DNA from: an uncultured Bacteroidia bacterium
Lineage (GTDB): Bacteria; Bacteroidota; Bacteroidia; Bacteroidales; F082
Assembly: GCA_902802535.1 (NCBI GenBank)
Contig: CADCML010000011.1
Location: forward strand, 1 to 64,000
DNA length: 64,000 nt
Reading direction: 5' to 3'
A program made the position numbers and the translations under genes. Of the stretch, positions 34,791 to 44,151 are shown piece after piece. The notes under the pieces are model-generated. The model searched no databases, was not told the DNA's origin, and was given only the letters and a program-made list of their open reading frames with translations. Every line of letters starts with the position of its first letter. Positions within the stretch are counted from its first letter, which is position 1.

Positions 34791-36692
34791 ATGAAGAGAA
34801 TCATACTCACTTTGATACTATCCACGCTTTTTCTTGTTCTCTCGGCACAAGATGTTGACAGGGACAGGCGTATTATGGAGCGTGTGATGGCCGATAGTGA
34901 TAGGTATTCATACGCTTCCGCCTCTCACGACACGCTTGAAGTGGCTGTGAATAATGCCGTTGCGCTTTTGGCCAGTCAGATTGTGACGGACGTGCGGGTG
35001 CAGACTAAATCAGAAACCCATTCCGTCACAGGAAACGACAATGTGGAGGAACGGCTGTTCTACGACCAGGTGGCCGAAACTTTTACCAATGTCAGGCTGA
35101 AAGATTATCATACCCTCGTGGTGGCCAAACCAGACAGGAAAAGCAGCAACTATACCGCTTTTGTCTATATAGAGAAGGAAAGCATTGCGCAGATTTACGC
35201 CGAGATTGAGGCAGAAGAACAGGAGGCGAGATTGGCAAAGGCCAAGAAAATCGGCGAGGACGTGAACTTCTATTACAACGAAGGCTGTAAGGCAGTAAAA
35301 GATGTGCGCATCGGTGATGCACTGAAGTATTGGTATTGGGCATACGCCCTCAGTATCGGAACCAACGCTACAATTGGGAACGAGCCTGCCGCCAGGTTTC
35401 TCGAAACCAAAATAGACCAATTGTTAGGTAATATTCAATTGAGTGCCATTTCTTGTGAGAAGGTAAAAATCAACGATTTGCAGGAGAAATACAATGTCAT
35501 CCTCAATATTCAGTATAAGGACGATGCTTCGGCGTTTCATAAAGTCACCAACCTCGACTACGAATACAACGACGGATATACCCAACAGAAAGGAGCCCGA
35601 GTGAGAGACGGCATAGGCACCCTCGAACTGCAATACGAATTGGATGAGGTGCGCTTTTATTGCGTTTACAAGTACGACGAGAACGAAACTCCTGCCGATG
35701 TCTATAACATTGTGAAGACAAAAGGAACTAAGAAATTTGCTTCGGCCACCAAGATGGTCAAAATTAGCAACGAGGCCAAGAAAGTGAAGGACGTCGTTGT
35801 CAATCAGGGCGATGTTGAACTACCAGTGACATATAGTACAGAAGAAAAGGGAATTTCAACGGTGGCTGTTCTGTCCGAAAGCAAACAGAAGTTACTATTA
35901 AGCCAGATGGAAAGCATCGAAAACGCTATTCGTAATAAGAATTACGCTTCCGTTCAGTCGCTTTTCACCAAAGAAGGCTACGACAGCTTCCTGAAACTCG
36001 TCAGGCGTGGCAATGCGACCATCGTAGGCAAGCCGCAATACAAATTCATGAATTTTGGTCGGCTCACATTGTGCCGAAGTATCACCATGCAATTCCGTTT
36101 TCGCAACAACAAGCAATTTATTGAGAATGTCACTTTCCGTTTCAATGCTGACAACCTCGTTGAGTCCCTTGCCTTCACCCTGTCAGATGTGGCTGAGAGC
36201 GACATCCTCCAGAAAGGCGATTGGAACCGTGATTCACGCCTAACGTTAATGACATTCCTCGAAGATTATCAAACAGCCTACGCCCTTGGACGTGACAAAT
36301 ACCTTGAAAGTATCTTTTCAGACAACGCCCTTATTATTGTAGGTAACAAGCTGGAGTCAAGAGTGCTTGCTGATGGTGTTAGGTTGGTGGAGCATGTGAG
36401 ATATGACACACTTTCGAAGAAGCAGTACATTGATCGTTTGAGAAGGCATTTCGCCACGAAGGAATATATCAACCTTAACTTTACGGAAACAGACTTTCAA
36501 CGCGCCTCCAACAACAAGGAGATGTATGGTATACGTGTCAGACAGGAGTATTTCTCCAGCAACTACGGTGATGTGGGCTATCTTTTCCTGTTGGTTGACC
36601 TCCGCAACGAGTTGCCCATCATCCATGTCAGGGCATGGCAAAACGACAAGCTTCCGCTGGAATCGCTTATTGAGTTGAATGATTTTTATTGA
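34791..36692 (+). CDS. Secreted protein, LPP20-like N-terminus
   Basis: The 633-residue protein has a signal peptide (1-19, ending VLSAQ). The next about 120 residues (AVNNAVALLASQIVTDVRV... VRLKDYHTLVVAKPD) resemble LPP20-type lipoproteins, where alanine-rich helices are followed by a VYxE-type strand. A charged segment (about 135-180) and a long beta-rich region follow. I do not recognise the rest. Its start is 3 bases after meaB, so it is translated from the same message. Similar general style (secreted, PEGA or repeat domains) is seen in the genes at 38373 and 39984, which may act with it at the cell envelope. Confidence 0.6.
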   Translation: MKRIILTLILSTLFLVLSAQDVDRDRRIMERVMADSDRYSYASASHDTLEVAVNNAVALLASQIVTDVRVQTKSETHSVTGNDNVEERLFYDQVAETFTNVRLKDYHTLVVAKPDRKSSNYTAFVYIEKESIAQIYAEIEAEEQEARLAKAKKIGEDVNFYYNEGCKAVKDVRIGDALKYWYWAYALSIGTNATIGNEPAARFLETKIDQLLGNIQLSAISCEKVKINDLQEKYNVILNIQYKDDASAFHKVTNLDYEYNDGYTQQKGARVRDGIGTLELQYELDEVRFYCVYKYDENETPADVYNIVKTKGTKKFASATKMVKISNEAKKVKDVVVNQGDVELPVTYSTEEKGISTVAVLSESKQKLLLSQMESIENAIRNKNYASVQSLFTKEGYDSFLKLVRRGNATIVGKPQYKFMNFGRLTLCRSITMQFRFRNNKQFIENVTFRFNADNLVESLAFTLSDVAESDILQKGDWNRDSRLTLMTFLEDYQTAYALGRDKYLESIFSDNALIIVGNKLESRVLADGVRLVEHVRYDTLSKKQYIDRLRRHFATKEYINLNFTETDFQRASNNKEMYGIRVRQEYFSSNYGDVGYLFLLVDLRNELPIIHVRAWQNDKLPLESLIELNDFY

Positions 36693-36781
36693 AGCTTATA
36701 AAGACAAACAGCTTTGTCTATGGTCAAATAATCACTTTTACCAATTTTATTCCTCTAAACCTTGGTAAAAAATCGAAATTT

Positions 36782-36846
36782 AGAGAAATAAAACACTTTA
36801 ATTCTCTGAATGCGATATTTTTTGTACCTTTGCAGAGAAATAAAAC
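36782..36846 (+). repeat. 13-bp direct repeats around ATPase promoter
   Basis: AGAGAAATAAAAC occurs at 36782-36794 and again at 36834-36846, flanking a TACCTTTG -7 box at 36825-36832. A partial inverted copy (TTCTCT, near 36803) lies between. The layout suggests an operator for autoregulation of the downstream ATPase gene. Confidence 0.5.
36825..36832 (+). promoter_or_regulatory. -7 box for AAA ATPase
   Basis: TACCTTTG fits TAnnTTTG, 23 bases upstream of the ATG at 36856. Confidence 0.6.
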
Positions 36847-36855
36847 CGATATGGC

Positions 36856-38286
36856 ATGAAAAACATTATTGGAAGAAAAAAGGAAATTGAAGAATTGGAA
36901 CGACTGTACAACGCTGAAAATGCAGAGTTTGTAGCTGTTTATGGTCGGAGACGTGTAGGCAAGACTTATTTGATAAAGGAAGTTTTCAAGGACAGATTTG
37001 CCTTTTGGCATACTGGATTGTCTCCTTATGACCATGATAAGAAATTTCTGCTTCGTGACCAGTTGCAAGCGTTTTTGTATTCGCTTCAAGACTTTGGATA
37101 TGAAGGTCATGCATGTCCCCAATCTTGGCTCGAAGCCTTTAGACTATTGGAGAAACTGCTTGCATCTAAAGATGATGGAAGTCGGCAAGTGGTCTTCATC
37201 GACGAGTTGCCGTGGATGGACACAGCGCGGTCGAGGTTCATCTCTGCTTTTGAGCATTTCTGGAATGGTTGGGCCTCGAAGCGTGACAATGTTTTGCTGA
37301 TTGTTTGCGGGTCGGCAACCTCTTGGATGGAAGACAACCTTATTAATAATAAGGGTGGCCTTTACAACAGACTGACTCGTGAGATGAAGCTCAGCCCATT
37401 CACTTTGGCGGAGTGTGAGGCGTATTTCCGCAGCAAGGAAATCAGTGTGAGCCGTTACGATGTGGCACAAGTTTACATGGTTTTTGGTGGCATTCCGCAT
37501 TACTTGAGCTTATTTGAGAAAGGTTATAGTATGGCACAAAACATAGACCTCCTGTTGTTTGATGGAAATGCTAAACTGAAAAACGAATTCGACCGATTGT
37601 TTGGGTCGTTGTTCAAGAACGCCGACGACCACAAGAAAGTCATTCGTTTGCTGGCTGGAAGGCGAAAAGGTTACACACGCAAGGAAATCCTTGAACTCAC
37701 AGCCATTAAAGACGGCGGTGGTGCGAGCGAAATTCTCAAAGGCTTGAAAGAGAGCGATTTCATCATGTCTTATTATCCATTCGGTGATCGAAAGGCCGAG
37801 CATTATCGACTGACCGACCATTTTTGTATGGCTTATCTTCAATTCCTTGACGGCAAGGACAAGCCGGACCCTCAGTTTTGGCAAAAGAACAATTCCTCGC
37901 CGCGCCTAAACACATGGCGCGGCTTCGCCTTTGAGGAACTTTGTTTCGCTCATGTCGCCCAGATCAAGCAGAAACTGGGAATAGCCAGTGTAAGTACGAC
38001 CGAATCTTCTTGGGTAGTGGAATCGAATGAGAGAAAACATCAAATAGATTTACTCATCGATAGGGCTGATAATGTGATAAATCTTTGTGAAATAAAGTTT
38101 TACGGCAAACCTTTCTCCATTGATGCAAAATATGGCGTTGAATTGCGGGAACGGATGCAAACCTTGATGGACAAAGTACCGCGGAAGAAAAGCATCCACT
38201 TGACATTGATAGCCGCCTTTGGATTGAAATCAAACGAAAACAGCGGGCAAGTACAGAGCATAGTCAGTCTTGATGATTTGTTTTAA
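36856..38286 (+). CDS. AAA ATPase with C-terminal PD-(D/E)XK-like domain
   Basis: The 476-residue protein has Walker A GRRRVGKT (30-37) and Walker B VVFIDELPWMD (about 112-122). A winged-helix middle part (GYTRKEILELTAI) follows. The C-terminal DUF234-like nuclease fold shows QIDLLIDRADN and CEIKFYG (about 396-415), where D and ExK match PD-(D/E)XK spacing. This group of archaeal/bacterial STAND-like ATPases is common in Bacteroidota accessory DNA; function is unknown, with defence or toxin roles suspected. A broken tail of a relative lies at 43866-43964. It interrupts the run of secreted-protein genes and has its own promoter with direct repeats, consistent with a later insertion. Confidence 0.85.
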   Translation: MKNIIGRKKEIEELERLYNAENAEFVAVYGRRRVGKTYLIKEVFKDRFAFWHTGLSPYDHDKKFLLRDQLQAFLYSLQDFGYEGHACPQSWLEAFRLLEKLLASKDDGSRQVVFIDELPWMDTARSRFISAFEHFWNGWASKRDNVLLIVCGSATSWMEDNLINNKGGLYNRLTREMKLSPFTLAECEAYFRSKEISVSRYDVAQVYMVFGGIPHYLSLFEKGYSMAQNIDLLLFDGNAKLKNEFDRLFGSLFKNADDHKKVIRLLAGRRKGYTRKEILELTAIKDGGGASEILKGLKESDFIMSYYPFGDRKAEHYRLTDHFCMAYLQFLDGKDKPDPQFWQKNNSSPRLNTWRGFAFEELCFAHVAQIKQKLGIASVSTTESSWVVESNERKHQIDLLIDRADNVINLCEIKFYGKPFSIDAKYGVELRERMQTLMDKVPRKKSIHLTLIAAFGLKSNENSGQVQSIVSLDDLF

Positions 38287-38335
38287 TTTGGCAATGTTTT
38301 TTTGAAATAGTTTTCTCTTTTGGGGATAAAATTTT

Positions 38336-38343
38336 TACTTTTG
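38336..38343 (+). promoter_or_regulatory. -7 box for PEGA-domain gene
   Basis: TACTTTTG fits TAnnTTTG, 29 bases upstream of the ATG at 38373. Confidence 0.55.
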
Positions 38344-38372
38344 CAACACTATTCATTGAAAACAAAGCCATC

Positions 38373-39980
38373 ATGATGAAGAAAACATGCTTTCTTTTCC
38401 TTTTGCTGTTATGTGGCGTGGTCGCCATCGGACAAGACTTTGAAATCGTCAGTGTTGAGTCTTTGCCCGCTGATATGTCGGCAAGGGAGGAGATGAAGAC
38501 CGACCACAACGACCGCCAATGTGCTTTACTTCGTGTGGCCACACAAAACATTGCGCCCAACCAACGTGAAGGTTTCAGCTTTGTCCCAGATTTAGGCTCC
38601 GAAGTGGTGGAGCGTGCAACTCGTGACGGTGAAATCTGGCTTTGGGTCTCACCTGGGCTGAAATACCTCCGTATCAAACATCGTGATTGGGGACAATATG
38701 AACTTCGTCTTCCTGATTATGTCACTCGTGTTGAGGCGTTGCATACCTATAAGGTAACAATTAAAGGAACATTGTCGTTGATCATACAAGAGCAAAACAA
38801 CTCATCTCCTACGCAACAATATTTAGTCTTTCAACTATCACCAACCAACGCCATGCTTGAAGTGGATGGCCAATTATGGGAAGTTGGCCCAGATGGTACA
38901 GCTATGAAATTTGTTAACTTTGGTACCTATTCATACCGAGTCCAAGCACCAAATTATTTACCTGAAACAGGCAAGGTTACTGTAGATGACCCAAATAATA
39001 CCAAAACAGAAGTCGTAAGATTAAACCCCGACTTTGTGGAAGTGACCCTCAAAATGGATGCGGATGCCGAAATCTGGGTGAATAACGAGAAGAAAGGTAC
39101 ACGGACATGGACGGGGTCGTTAGGCAAAGGCACTTATAAGATTGAATGTAAGCAAGAAGGACACGAAACCTCAGTGATTTCAAAGGAAATCACCGCTGAG
39201 ATGAACGGACAGACCATCATTTTGCCAGCACCGAAACCCAATTATGGCTCGTTGAATGTAGAAAGTACACCAATTGGAGCTACTATCTATATTGATGGGA
39301 AGGAAGTTGGGGAAACGCCGAGGTCGATTAATGAAATAATGGTTGGTAAACACGAAATCAGACTGACCAAAGAAGGCTTCGTTGCATATACGGAAACTAT
39401 CAATATCGCAAAGGATGAACGCAAGCAAATAAAAGCAACTCTGAAGAGTGATGGTAGTGTTGTGAAGCCGCAACAACCCATGACTCCAAAGAAAGAAAGT
39501 AGTGTCTTCTTTGTGATGGCCAATGCTGCTTATTCTATCGCTCCGCAAACCTCGTTTGGGCTAACGGTGGGCTCTGCAAAGAAATTAGGCTGGTATGCCA
39601 GCTTGGGCAGCAATTTCAGTTTTAAAAGTGCAGAATTTGAGTGTGATGGGACAGGAACCATTAGCGGGATTTCGTCTGAGTATTCCTATTCAGGTAACAA
39701 GTCCACTTCGCGTTTGGGGGCTACAGCAGGTTTGGTGCTCAGGATAAGTGATCCGATATACGCTTACATGGGTGGCGGTTATGGTTTCCGAAACGTGTTT
39801 TGGGAACTTGAAAACGGCAGCTGGTCAAAATGTACCGACGATTCATACCAAGGAATTGCTATTGATGCTGGTCTTATGTTGCATTTCGATGGATTCGGAC
39901 TCTCATTGGGTGTGCAGACTATTGGAGTGAAGTATTTGGAAGCAAAGATTGGCATTGGTTATACATTAAAAAAGAGATAA
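38373..39980 (+). CDS. PEGA-domain outer-membrane protein
   Basis: The 535-residue protein has a signal peptide (1-20) and an N-terminal beta domain. Two carbohydrate-regulatory-like repeats come next (about 225-290 and 290-355); the second is a clear PEGA domain (GSLNVESTPIGATIYIDGKE, then KHEIRLTKEGF). The C-terminal about 170 residues (SSVFFVMANAAYSIAP onward, alternating aromatic strands such as YAYMGGGYGFRNVFW) look like an outer-membrane beta-barrel. PEGA domains are found in surface proteins of many bacteria and their ligand is not known. It is 3 bases upstream of the next gene, so the two are co-translated. Confidence 0.8.
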   Translation: MMKKTCFLFLLLLCGVVAIGQDFEIVSVESLPADMSAREEMKTDHNDRQCALLRVATQNIAPNQREGFSFVPDLGSEVVERATRDGEIWLWVSPGLKYLRIKHRDWGQYELRLPDYVTRVEALHTYKVTIKGTLSLIIQEQNNSSPTQQYLVFQLSPTNAMLEVDGQLWEVGPDGTAMKFVNFGTYSYRVQAPNYLPETGKVTVDDPNNTKTEVVRLNPDFVEVTLKMDADAEIWVNNEKKGTRTWTGSLGKGTYKIECKQEGHETSVISKEITAEMNGQTIILPAPKPNYGSLNVESTPIGATIYIDGKEVGETPRSINEIMVGKHEIRLTKEGFVAYTETINIAKDERKQIKATLKSDGSVVKPQQPMTPKKESSVFFVMANAAYSIAPQTSFGLTVGSAKKLGWYASLGSNFSFKSAEFECDGTGTISGISSEYSYSGNKSTSRLGATAGLVLRISDPIYAYMGGGYGFRNVFWELENGSWSKCTDDSYQGIAIDAGLMLHFDGFGLSLGVQTIGVKYLEAKIGIGYTLKKR

Positions 39981-39983
39981 ATC

Positions 39984-41834
39984 ATGAAAACGCAGAATAT
40001 ACTGCTCATAGCACTTTTGGTGTTATTAACAGGTTTGACTACTTGCAAGAAAGACCACGACATTCCGACAGGGAAGGTGTTTAATTCAGAATCTGGTTTG
40101 GATAGTTTAATTATCAGTGTTTCTGCCAATCCAAACGATGGCGGTCAAGTATATGGAGGAGGGACTTACCAAAAGGGACAAGAATGTACAGTGATTGCTT
40201 CTCCCAACGAGGGTTATGCTTTTGCTAATTGGAAAGAGAATGACAGTATTGTTGCAGAGGGTAAACTATTTCGTTTCACGGTGACCAGTAACCGAACTTT
40301 GGTGGCAAATTTTGTACAACAAGAGCCTCAGAACTATACCATTAGTGTTTCAGCCAATCCTAGTGACGGAGGCACAATAAACGGAAGTGGAACATATCAA
40401 AGTGGGCAGACTTGTATGGTAACAGCTTCGGCTAATGAAGGATACATTTTTACTAATTGGACAGAGAATGGAACTCAAGTTTCGACAAGTACGGCTTATT
40501 CGTTTACAGTAAATGCTGACAGAGCTTTAGTGGCCAACTTTTCTGTCAGTACAGGGAGTTACACCATTACAGCCGTGTCTAGTCCGATATACGGTGGAGT
40601 AATAAATGGTGCTGGCACTTATACCCAAGGACAAACCTGTACATTGACAGCTATTTCACATGAAGGCTATACTTTCACCAATTGGACAGAGAACGGCACC
40701 CAAGTTTCAGACGAAGTCCGTTACTCTTTTACGGTGACAAGCAATCGGACTTTGGTAGCACACTTTACCGCTAATCCACAAAATTACGACATCAATGTTT
40801 CGGCAGACCCAAGCAATGGTGGCACGGTAAGTGGCGGTGGCACCTACCAGCAAGGACAATCCTGTACTGTGATAGCCACAGCCAATACAGGATATACCTT
40901 CACGAACTGGACGGAGAATGGTAGTGTGGTTTCCAACAGTGCCAGCTACACCTTCACGGTGAATGGCAACCGCAATTTGGTGGCACAATTCCAGCAGCAA
41001 TCTTACACTATAAGCATTTCTGCCAATCCTTCAAGTGGCGGTAGCGTGAGCGGTGGCGGCACATATAATTATGGCCAATCTTGCACGGTACACGCCACGG
41101 CCAACAGCAACTACACCTTCTCCAACTGGACGGAGAATAGCAATGTGGTTTCCACCAATGCCAATTATACCTTTACGGTAAATAGTAACAGAACTTTGGT
41201 GGCCAATTTCAATTACAATGGCGGCGGAACTCATGAGTATGTCGACCTCGGCCTGCCGAGCGGCCTACTATGGGCCACTTGCAACATAGGAGCGGACTCG
41301 CCCGAAGACTATGGCGACTACTTCGCCTGGGGTGAGACTCAGCCGAAAAGCACTTACGACTGGAGCACATACCAGTATTGTATGGGCAACATGAATACGC
41401 TGACCAAGTACTGCAACCATGCTAGCTATGGCTACAACGGCTTTACCGACGACCTTACAGTGTTGGAAGCATGCGATGATGTGGCCACAGCCCGATGGGG
41501 CAGCGGCTGGCGTATGCCAACCGCAGAAGAATGGGAGGAACTCTACAACAACACGGCCGTCACATGGACACAGCAGAACGGCGTGAACGGCAGACTGTTC
41601 ACCGCAACAAACGGCAACAGTCTTTTCTTGCCCGCTGCAGGCTTCCGCGGTGAAAGCAGTCTCTACTGCGCAGGAAGCAACGGCCTCTACTGGTCGAGTT
41701 CGCTCAGCACGCTCTACACGAGCAGTGCGTGGTACTTCGGCTTCGGTTCGGGCAATTACAGTATGAGCATGAACTACACTAATCGCTGCGACGGTCGATC
41801 TGTCCGCGCAGTACGCACAACACGAGAAAATTAG
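39984..41834 (+). CDS. Lipoprotein with InlB-type repeats and FISUMP domain
   Basis: The 616-residue protein has a lipoprotein signal peptide (LTGLTTC, cysteine about 21). Five tandem divergent InlB B-repeats (about 42-412, 74 residues each) follow, each with SVSANPxxGG, a G-G-G-T-Y turn, GQxCTVxA and GYxFxNWTENG, ending FTVxxNRTLVAxF. The C-terminal FISUMP domain (about 415-613) is marked by YVDLGLPSGLLWATCNIGA, FAWGET and GSGWRMPTAEEWEEL. FISUMP domains are a C-type-lectin-like fold abundant in Bacteroidales and Fibrobacter surface proteins. The repeats probably project the lectin-like head from the surface. It forms an operon with the PEGA protein. Confidence 0.9.
   Translation: MKTQNILLIALLVLLTGLTTCKKDHDIPTGKVFNSESGLDSLIISVSANPNDGGQVYGGGTYQKGQECTVIASPNEGYAFANWKENDSIVAEGKLFRFTVTSNRTLVANFVQQEPQNYTISVSANPSDGGTINGSGTYQSGQTCMVTASANEGYIFTNWTENGTQVSTSTAYSFTVNADRALVANFSVSTGSYTITAVSSPIYGGVINGAGTYTQGQTCTLTAISHEGYTFTNWTENGTQVSDEVRYSFTVTSNRTLVAHFTANPQNYDINVSADPSNGGTVSGGGTYQQGQSCTVIATANTGYTFTNWTENGSVVSNSASYTFTVNGNRNLVAQFQQQSYTISISANPSSGGSVSGGGTYNYGQSCTVHATANSNYTFSNWTENSNVVSTNANYTFTVNSNRTLVANFNYNGGGTHEYVDLGLPSGLLWATCNIGADSPEDYGDYFAWGETQPKSTYDWSTYQYCMGNMNTLTKYCNHASYGYNGFTDDLTVLEACDDVATARWGSGWRMPTAEEWEELYNNTAVTWTQQNGVNGRLFTATNGNSLFLPAAGFRGESSLYCAGSNGLYWSSSLSTLYTSSAWYFGFGSGNYSMSMNYTNRCDGRSVRAVRTTREN
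40109..41219 (+). repeat. Five tandem InlB-type coding repeats
   Basis: Units of about 222 bp begin near 40109, 40333, 40558, 40781 and 41001. The last four are the more similar at the DNA level (for example GTGACxAGxAACxGxACTTTGGT near the end of units), which favours recombination-driven copy-number change. They are translated in frame. Confidence 0.8.
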
Positions 41835-42026
41835 AAAAAACAGAACAAGGAAGAAACCGAAAATTCTGAAGAGAGTAGGCGTGAATTTAAAACTTATAAT
41901 AATGGAAATAATAGAAGTTAAAATGACGAAGAAATGATGGAAAAACTGTGCAAATAACTAGATTATGAGTGTTGGACTGATACAGAGGGAGCTATTCATA
42001 AGAAATAATACAAATTATCCGTCACT

Positions 42027-43364
42027 ATGGCAAAATTTGAGAGAATAGAAGATTTGAAAATCGCTAATGGGATTATCCCATTCCCTGAGAATGAGCAATT
42101 GGAGTATAAACCATCAATATCTGTTGATAATATTCCTCAGTTTTTGAGAGCAATGGTTGGACTGTCTAATACCGAAGGCGGCTGTCTAGTAATTGGGGTC
42201 AGAGAAATGAGAAATGGTGGTGCTGTTGTGACAGGTTTGGATAGTCAAGGTCTTCAAAGATTTGAACAATTCGAGAATGCTTGTCAAAGACTCTTTAAAA
42301 ATGAATTTATCGGTGAACTTAAAGCTTCATTTCAAACAAAGCTTATCAATGGGAAAACAGTTGCTTTTGTTTTCGTTCAGAAAAGTAAAGAAAAGAACAT
42401 CAGAATTACAGACGAGGCTATTTTAATCAGAAGACAAAATGGAATTGTAGTTGAAAAAGTCAAAGACAATTTACAACGATATAAAAGATTCGAAATTGAA
42501 AAGTACACAAGATTCAATGATTATGATGTTTTTGACAACACGCTCCCATCAAAGGCAAGGTACATGCTTTCGGAACAGAAAGCTGGATCAAATGTTTTGT
42601 ACAAATATATGACATTGGATGCCTTCATTCAGTGCATTGAAAATGGAAGCATAATGTTTCAAGAGCCCAGTGGATGGAATGACCAATTTGAAAAACGGTT
42701 TTATAATGCCAATTATAAGAATGTGACAAGGCGTGTTGAAGATTACCCAAAAGTATTTGCTACTTGTTTGACTGAAACAAAAGACAGTGAAGCACCATGG
42801 AAGGTTTATTCAAGCCAAAACAAAGGGTTGGGAAGATGCATTCAGATTGAGATAAATTTGGAAAAATTCAGACAACAGCTCTATGCATTTGCGTCAAGCA
42901 ATGGATTTGATGTATATGAGGGAAAAGTTTTATATGGGTTGGACGAAACAGAAATCATGAACCTACATACCAAAAAATCTCCGTTTTTCAAGTTGTTTTT
43001 CAACACATTTAATCTCAATCATTTCCTGTGGCTACTTTTTATCAAAAGACCTGCATATAAATATGAAGATGAGGTGAGGTTTTTCTTGGTTCCACGTGTG
43101 ACTGAATCAAGGAATAAAAGGAGACCCGAACGAAAATATGTACCGGTTTCTTGGGGAGACTTAATCCGAGAAGTTCGAATAGACGAAAATTGTTCAGACT
43201 CTGAAAAACTAGTCATTAATAGAATATGTGAGGAGAATGGCATCCAATTGGTAGATTCCCAATGCGATCCATACAGAGATAAAGGGAGAATGAATATTTA
43301 CATTGAGTGTTTTAACATTGATAATATGAATGGCAAAAAGACAATTACAATCAGCAAGCCATAG
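42027..43364 (+). CDS. AlbA_2-DUF2971 fusion protein
   Basis: The 445-residue protein has an N-terminal Schlafen AlbA_2-type nucleic-acid-binding domain (about 15-160; LEYKPSISVDNIPQFLRAM, GLSNTEGGCLVIGV, RQNGIVVEK). It is followed by a DUF2971 domain (about 195-400; LYKYMTLDAFIQCIENGSI, GWNDQFEKRF, FATCLTETKDSEAPW, WKVYSSQNKGLG, YEDEVRFF). DUF2971 is widespread in accessory and defence-associated genes and has no settled activity. The AlbA_2 domain could sense nucleic acid and the second part act as effector. The gene is AT-rich compared with its flanks, alone in its transcript, and followed by dead gene pieces, all consistent with horizontal transfer. Confidence 0.75.
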   Translation: MAKFERIEDLKIANGIIPFPENEQLEYKPSISVDNIPQFLRAMVGLSNTEGGCLVIGVREMRNGGAVVTGLDSQGLQRFEQFENACQRLFKNEFIGELKASFQTKLINGKTVAFVFVQKSKEKNIRITDEAILIRRQNGIVVEKVKDNLQRYKRFEIEKYTRFNDYDVFDNTLPSKARYMLSEQKAGSNVLYKYMTLDAFIQCIENGSIMFQEPSGWNDQFEKRFYNANYKNVTRRVEDYPKVFATCLTETKDSEAPWKVYSSQNKGLGRCIQIEINLEKFRQQLYAFASSNGFDVYEGKVLYGLDETEIMNLHTKKSPFFKLFFNTFNLNHFLWLLFIKRPAYKYEDEVRFFLVPRVTESRNKRRPERKYVPVSWGDLIREVRIDENCSDSEKLVINRICEENGIQLVDSQCDPYRDKGRMNIYIECFNIDNMNGKKTITISKP

Positions 43365-43759
43365 TATAAACAAAATCAATTAATTGCAATTGCTGGCATT
43401 TTAGATTTCCCGGTTCATTCTGATTTGCAGTCCAACCGCATAGAACCACAAGAAATAAAATTGTTTGATAATTATTATAAATGATTTATTTCTATCTGCT
43501 AACCCGTTCTTCCGCATTTGCAATGCGGAAGGTGTGAATATCAGCATTTGCAATGCGAAAAACAACGATAGGCGGCTGCCGCAGATTTGTTTAGGATTCT
43601 CCTACAATTGGCATGTTTTGGACATAATAATGTGTCATAATCGTCCACGAAAAGAAAAAAATGCGTTTTGTGGACAAATAAGCGCGATAATCCGACTGAA
43701 ATTCAATAAACCAGATGCAAAAAGCTGTAGTAAAAAGGATTAGAAGCAAGTTGTAAAAA
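43365..43759. other. Non-coding accessory stretch
   Basis: This stretch is AT-rich and contains the two palindromes at 43510-43556. One open frame of 92 codons (43465-43743) has no recognisable domain or ribosome-binding site and runs across the repeats. Nothing else is visible. Confidence 0.5.
43510..43556. repeat. Palindromes with GCATTTGCAATGC core
   Basis: TTCCGCATT-TGC-AATGCGGAA (43510-43530) is a perfect 9-bp stem with 3-base loop. A second copy of the core, GCATTTGCAATGC, follows at 43544-43556. The open frame running through this region (43465-43743) looks repeat-derived and is not called a gene. Confidence 0.7.
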
Positions 43760-43861
43760 TCAAACTTGTTCCTTAACTCTTTTCACAAATGCCCGTAATT
43801 CAGCGTCTTTGGCCATCAAGTCTTGTGGAATGAGATAAGGGATGATTCTTGGTGCATCGGA
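43760..43861 (-). pseudogene. C-terminal gene fragment
   Basis: On the minus strand 33 codons ending at a stop (43762-43760) read SDAPRIIPYLIPQDLMAKDA and then ELRAFVKRVKEQV. The composition and charged tail look like the true C-terminus of a protein whose upstream part is gone. The family is not recognised. Confidence 0.4.
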
Positions 43862-43865
43862 AAAA

Positions 43866-43964
43866 GCCCTCCAACTAACGATGATCACCACCTACGGCGT
43901 GGAAAGGAACATGTACAGCAACCGCGTACAGTCGGAAGTGCTGCTTGATGACCTTTTTGGGTGA
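43866..43964 (+). pseudogene. Tail of AAA ATPase (DUF234-like)
   Basis: Thirty-two codons read LTMITTYGVERNMYSNRVQS and then EVLLDDLFG before a stop. This aligns with the last residues of the intact ATPase at 36856-38286 (LTLIAAFGLKSNENSGQVQS, then IVSLDDLF). It is the decayed 3' end of a relative, abutting an opposite-strand fragment. Confidence 0.65.
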
Positions 43965-44026
43965 TTTGTGTTTAGGATGCTTATTTCAATAAGTAACTGT
44001 TCAAAATTAAACTGCAATATCTTTTG

Positions 44027-44102
44027 ACTTCGTGACACGGGACTTCGAGACTTCGGGACAAGCAAATGCCTCGTAGTCTCGTAGTCCCGCAGCCTCGCGT
44101 CC
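44027..44102. repeat. GACTTCGGGAC/GTAGTCCCG-rich repeat block
   Basis: Short reiterated strings (GACACGGGACTTCGAGACTTC, then TCGTAGTCTCGTAGTCCCG) face each other imperfectly around a short spacer. Strings like these recur between genes of Bacteroidota. No coding potential. Confidence 0.45.
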
Positions 44103-44151
44103 AATATGTAAACTAATTTTGCTCATCTACTTATGCAGAAACGACAATTCC

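Noticed and set aside
36701..36719. Terminator after the 633-residue protein gene
   Set aside because: A 7-bp AGACAAA/TTTGTCT stem is present but weak and lacks a T run.
43465..43743. 92-codon open frame as a gene
   Set aside because: It runs through palindromic repeats, has no ribosome-binding site or recognisable domain, and its composition looks non-coding.
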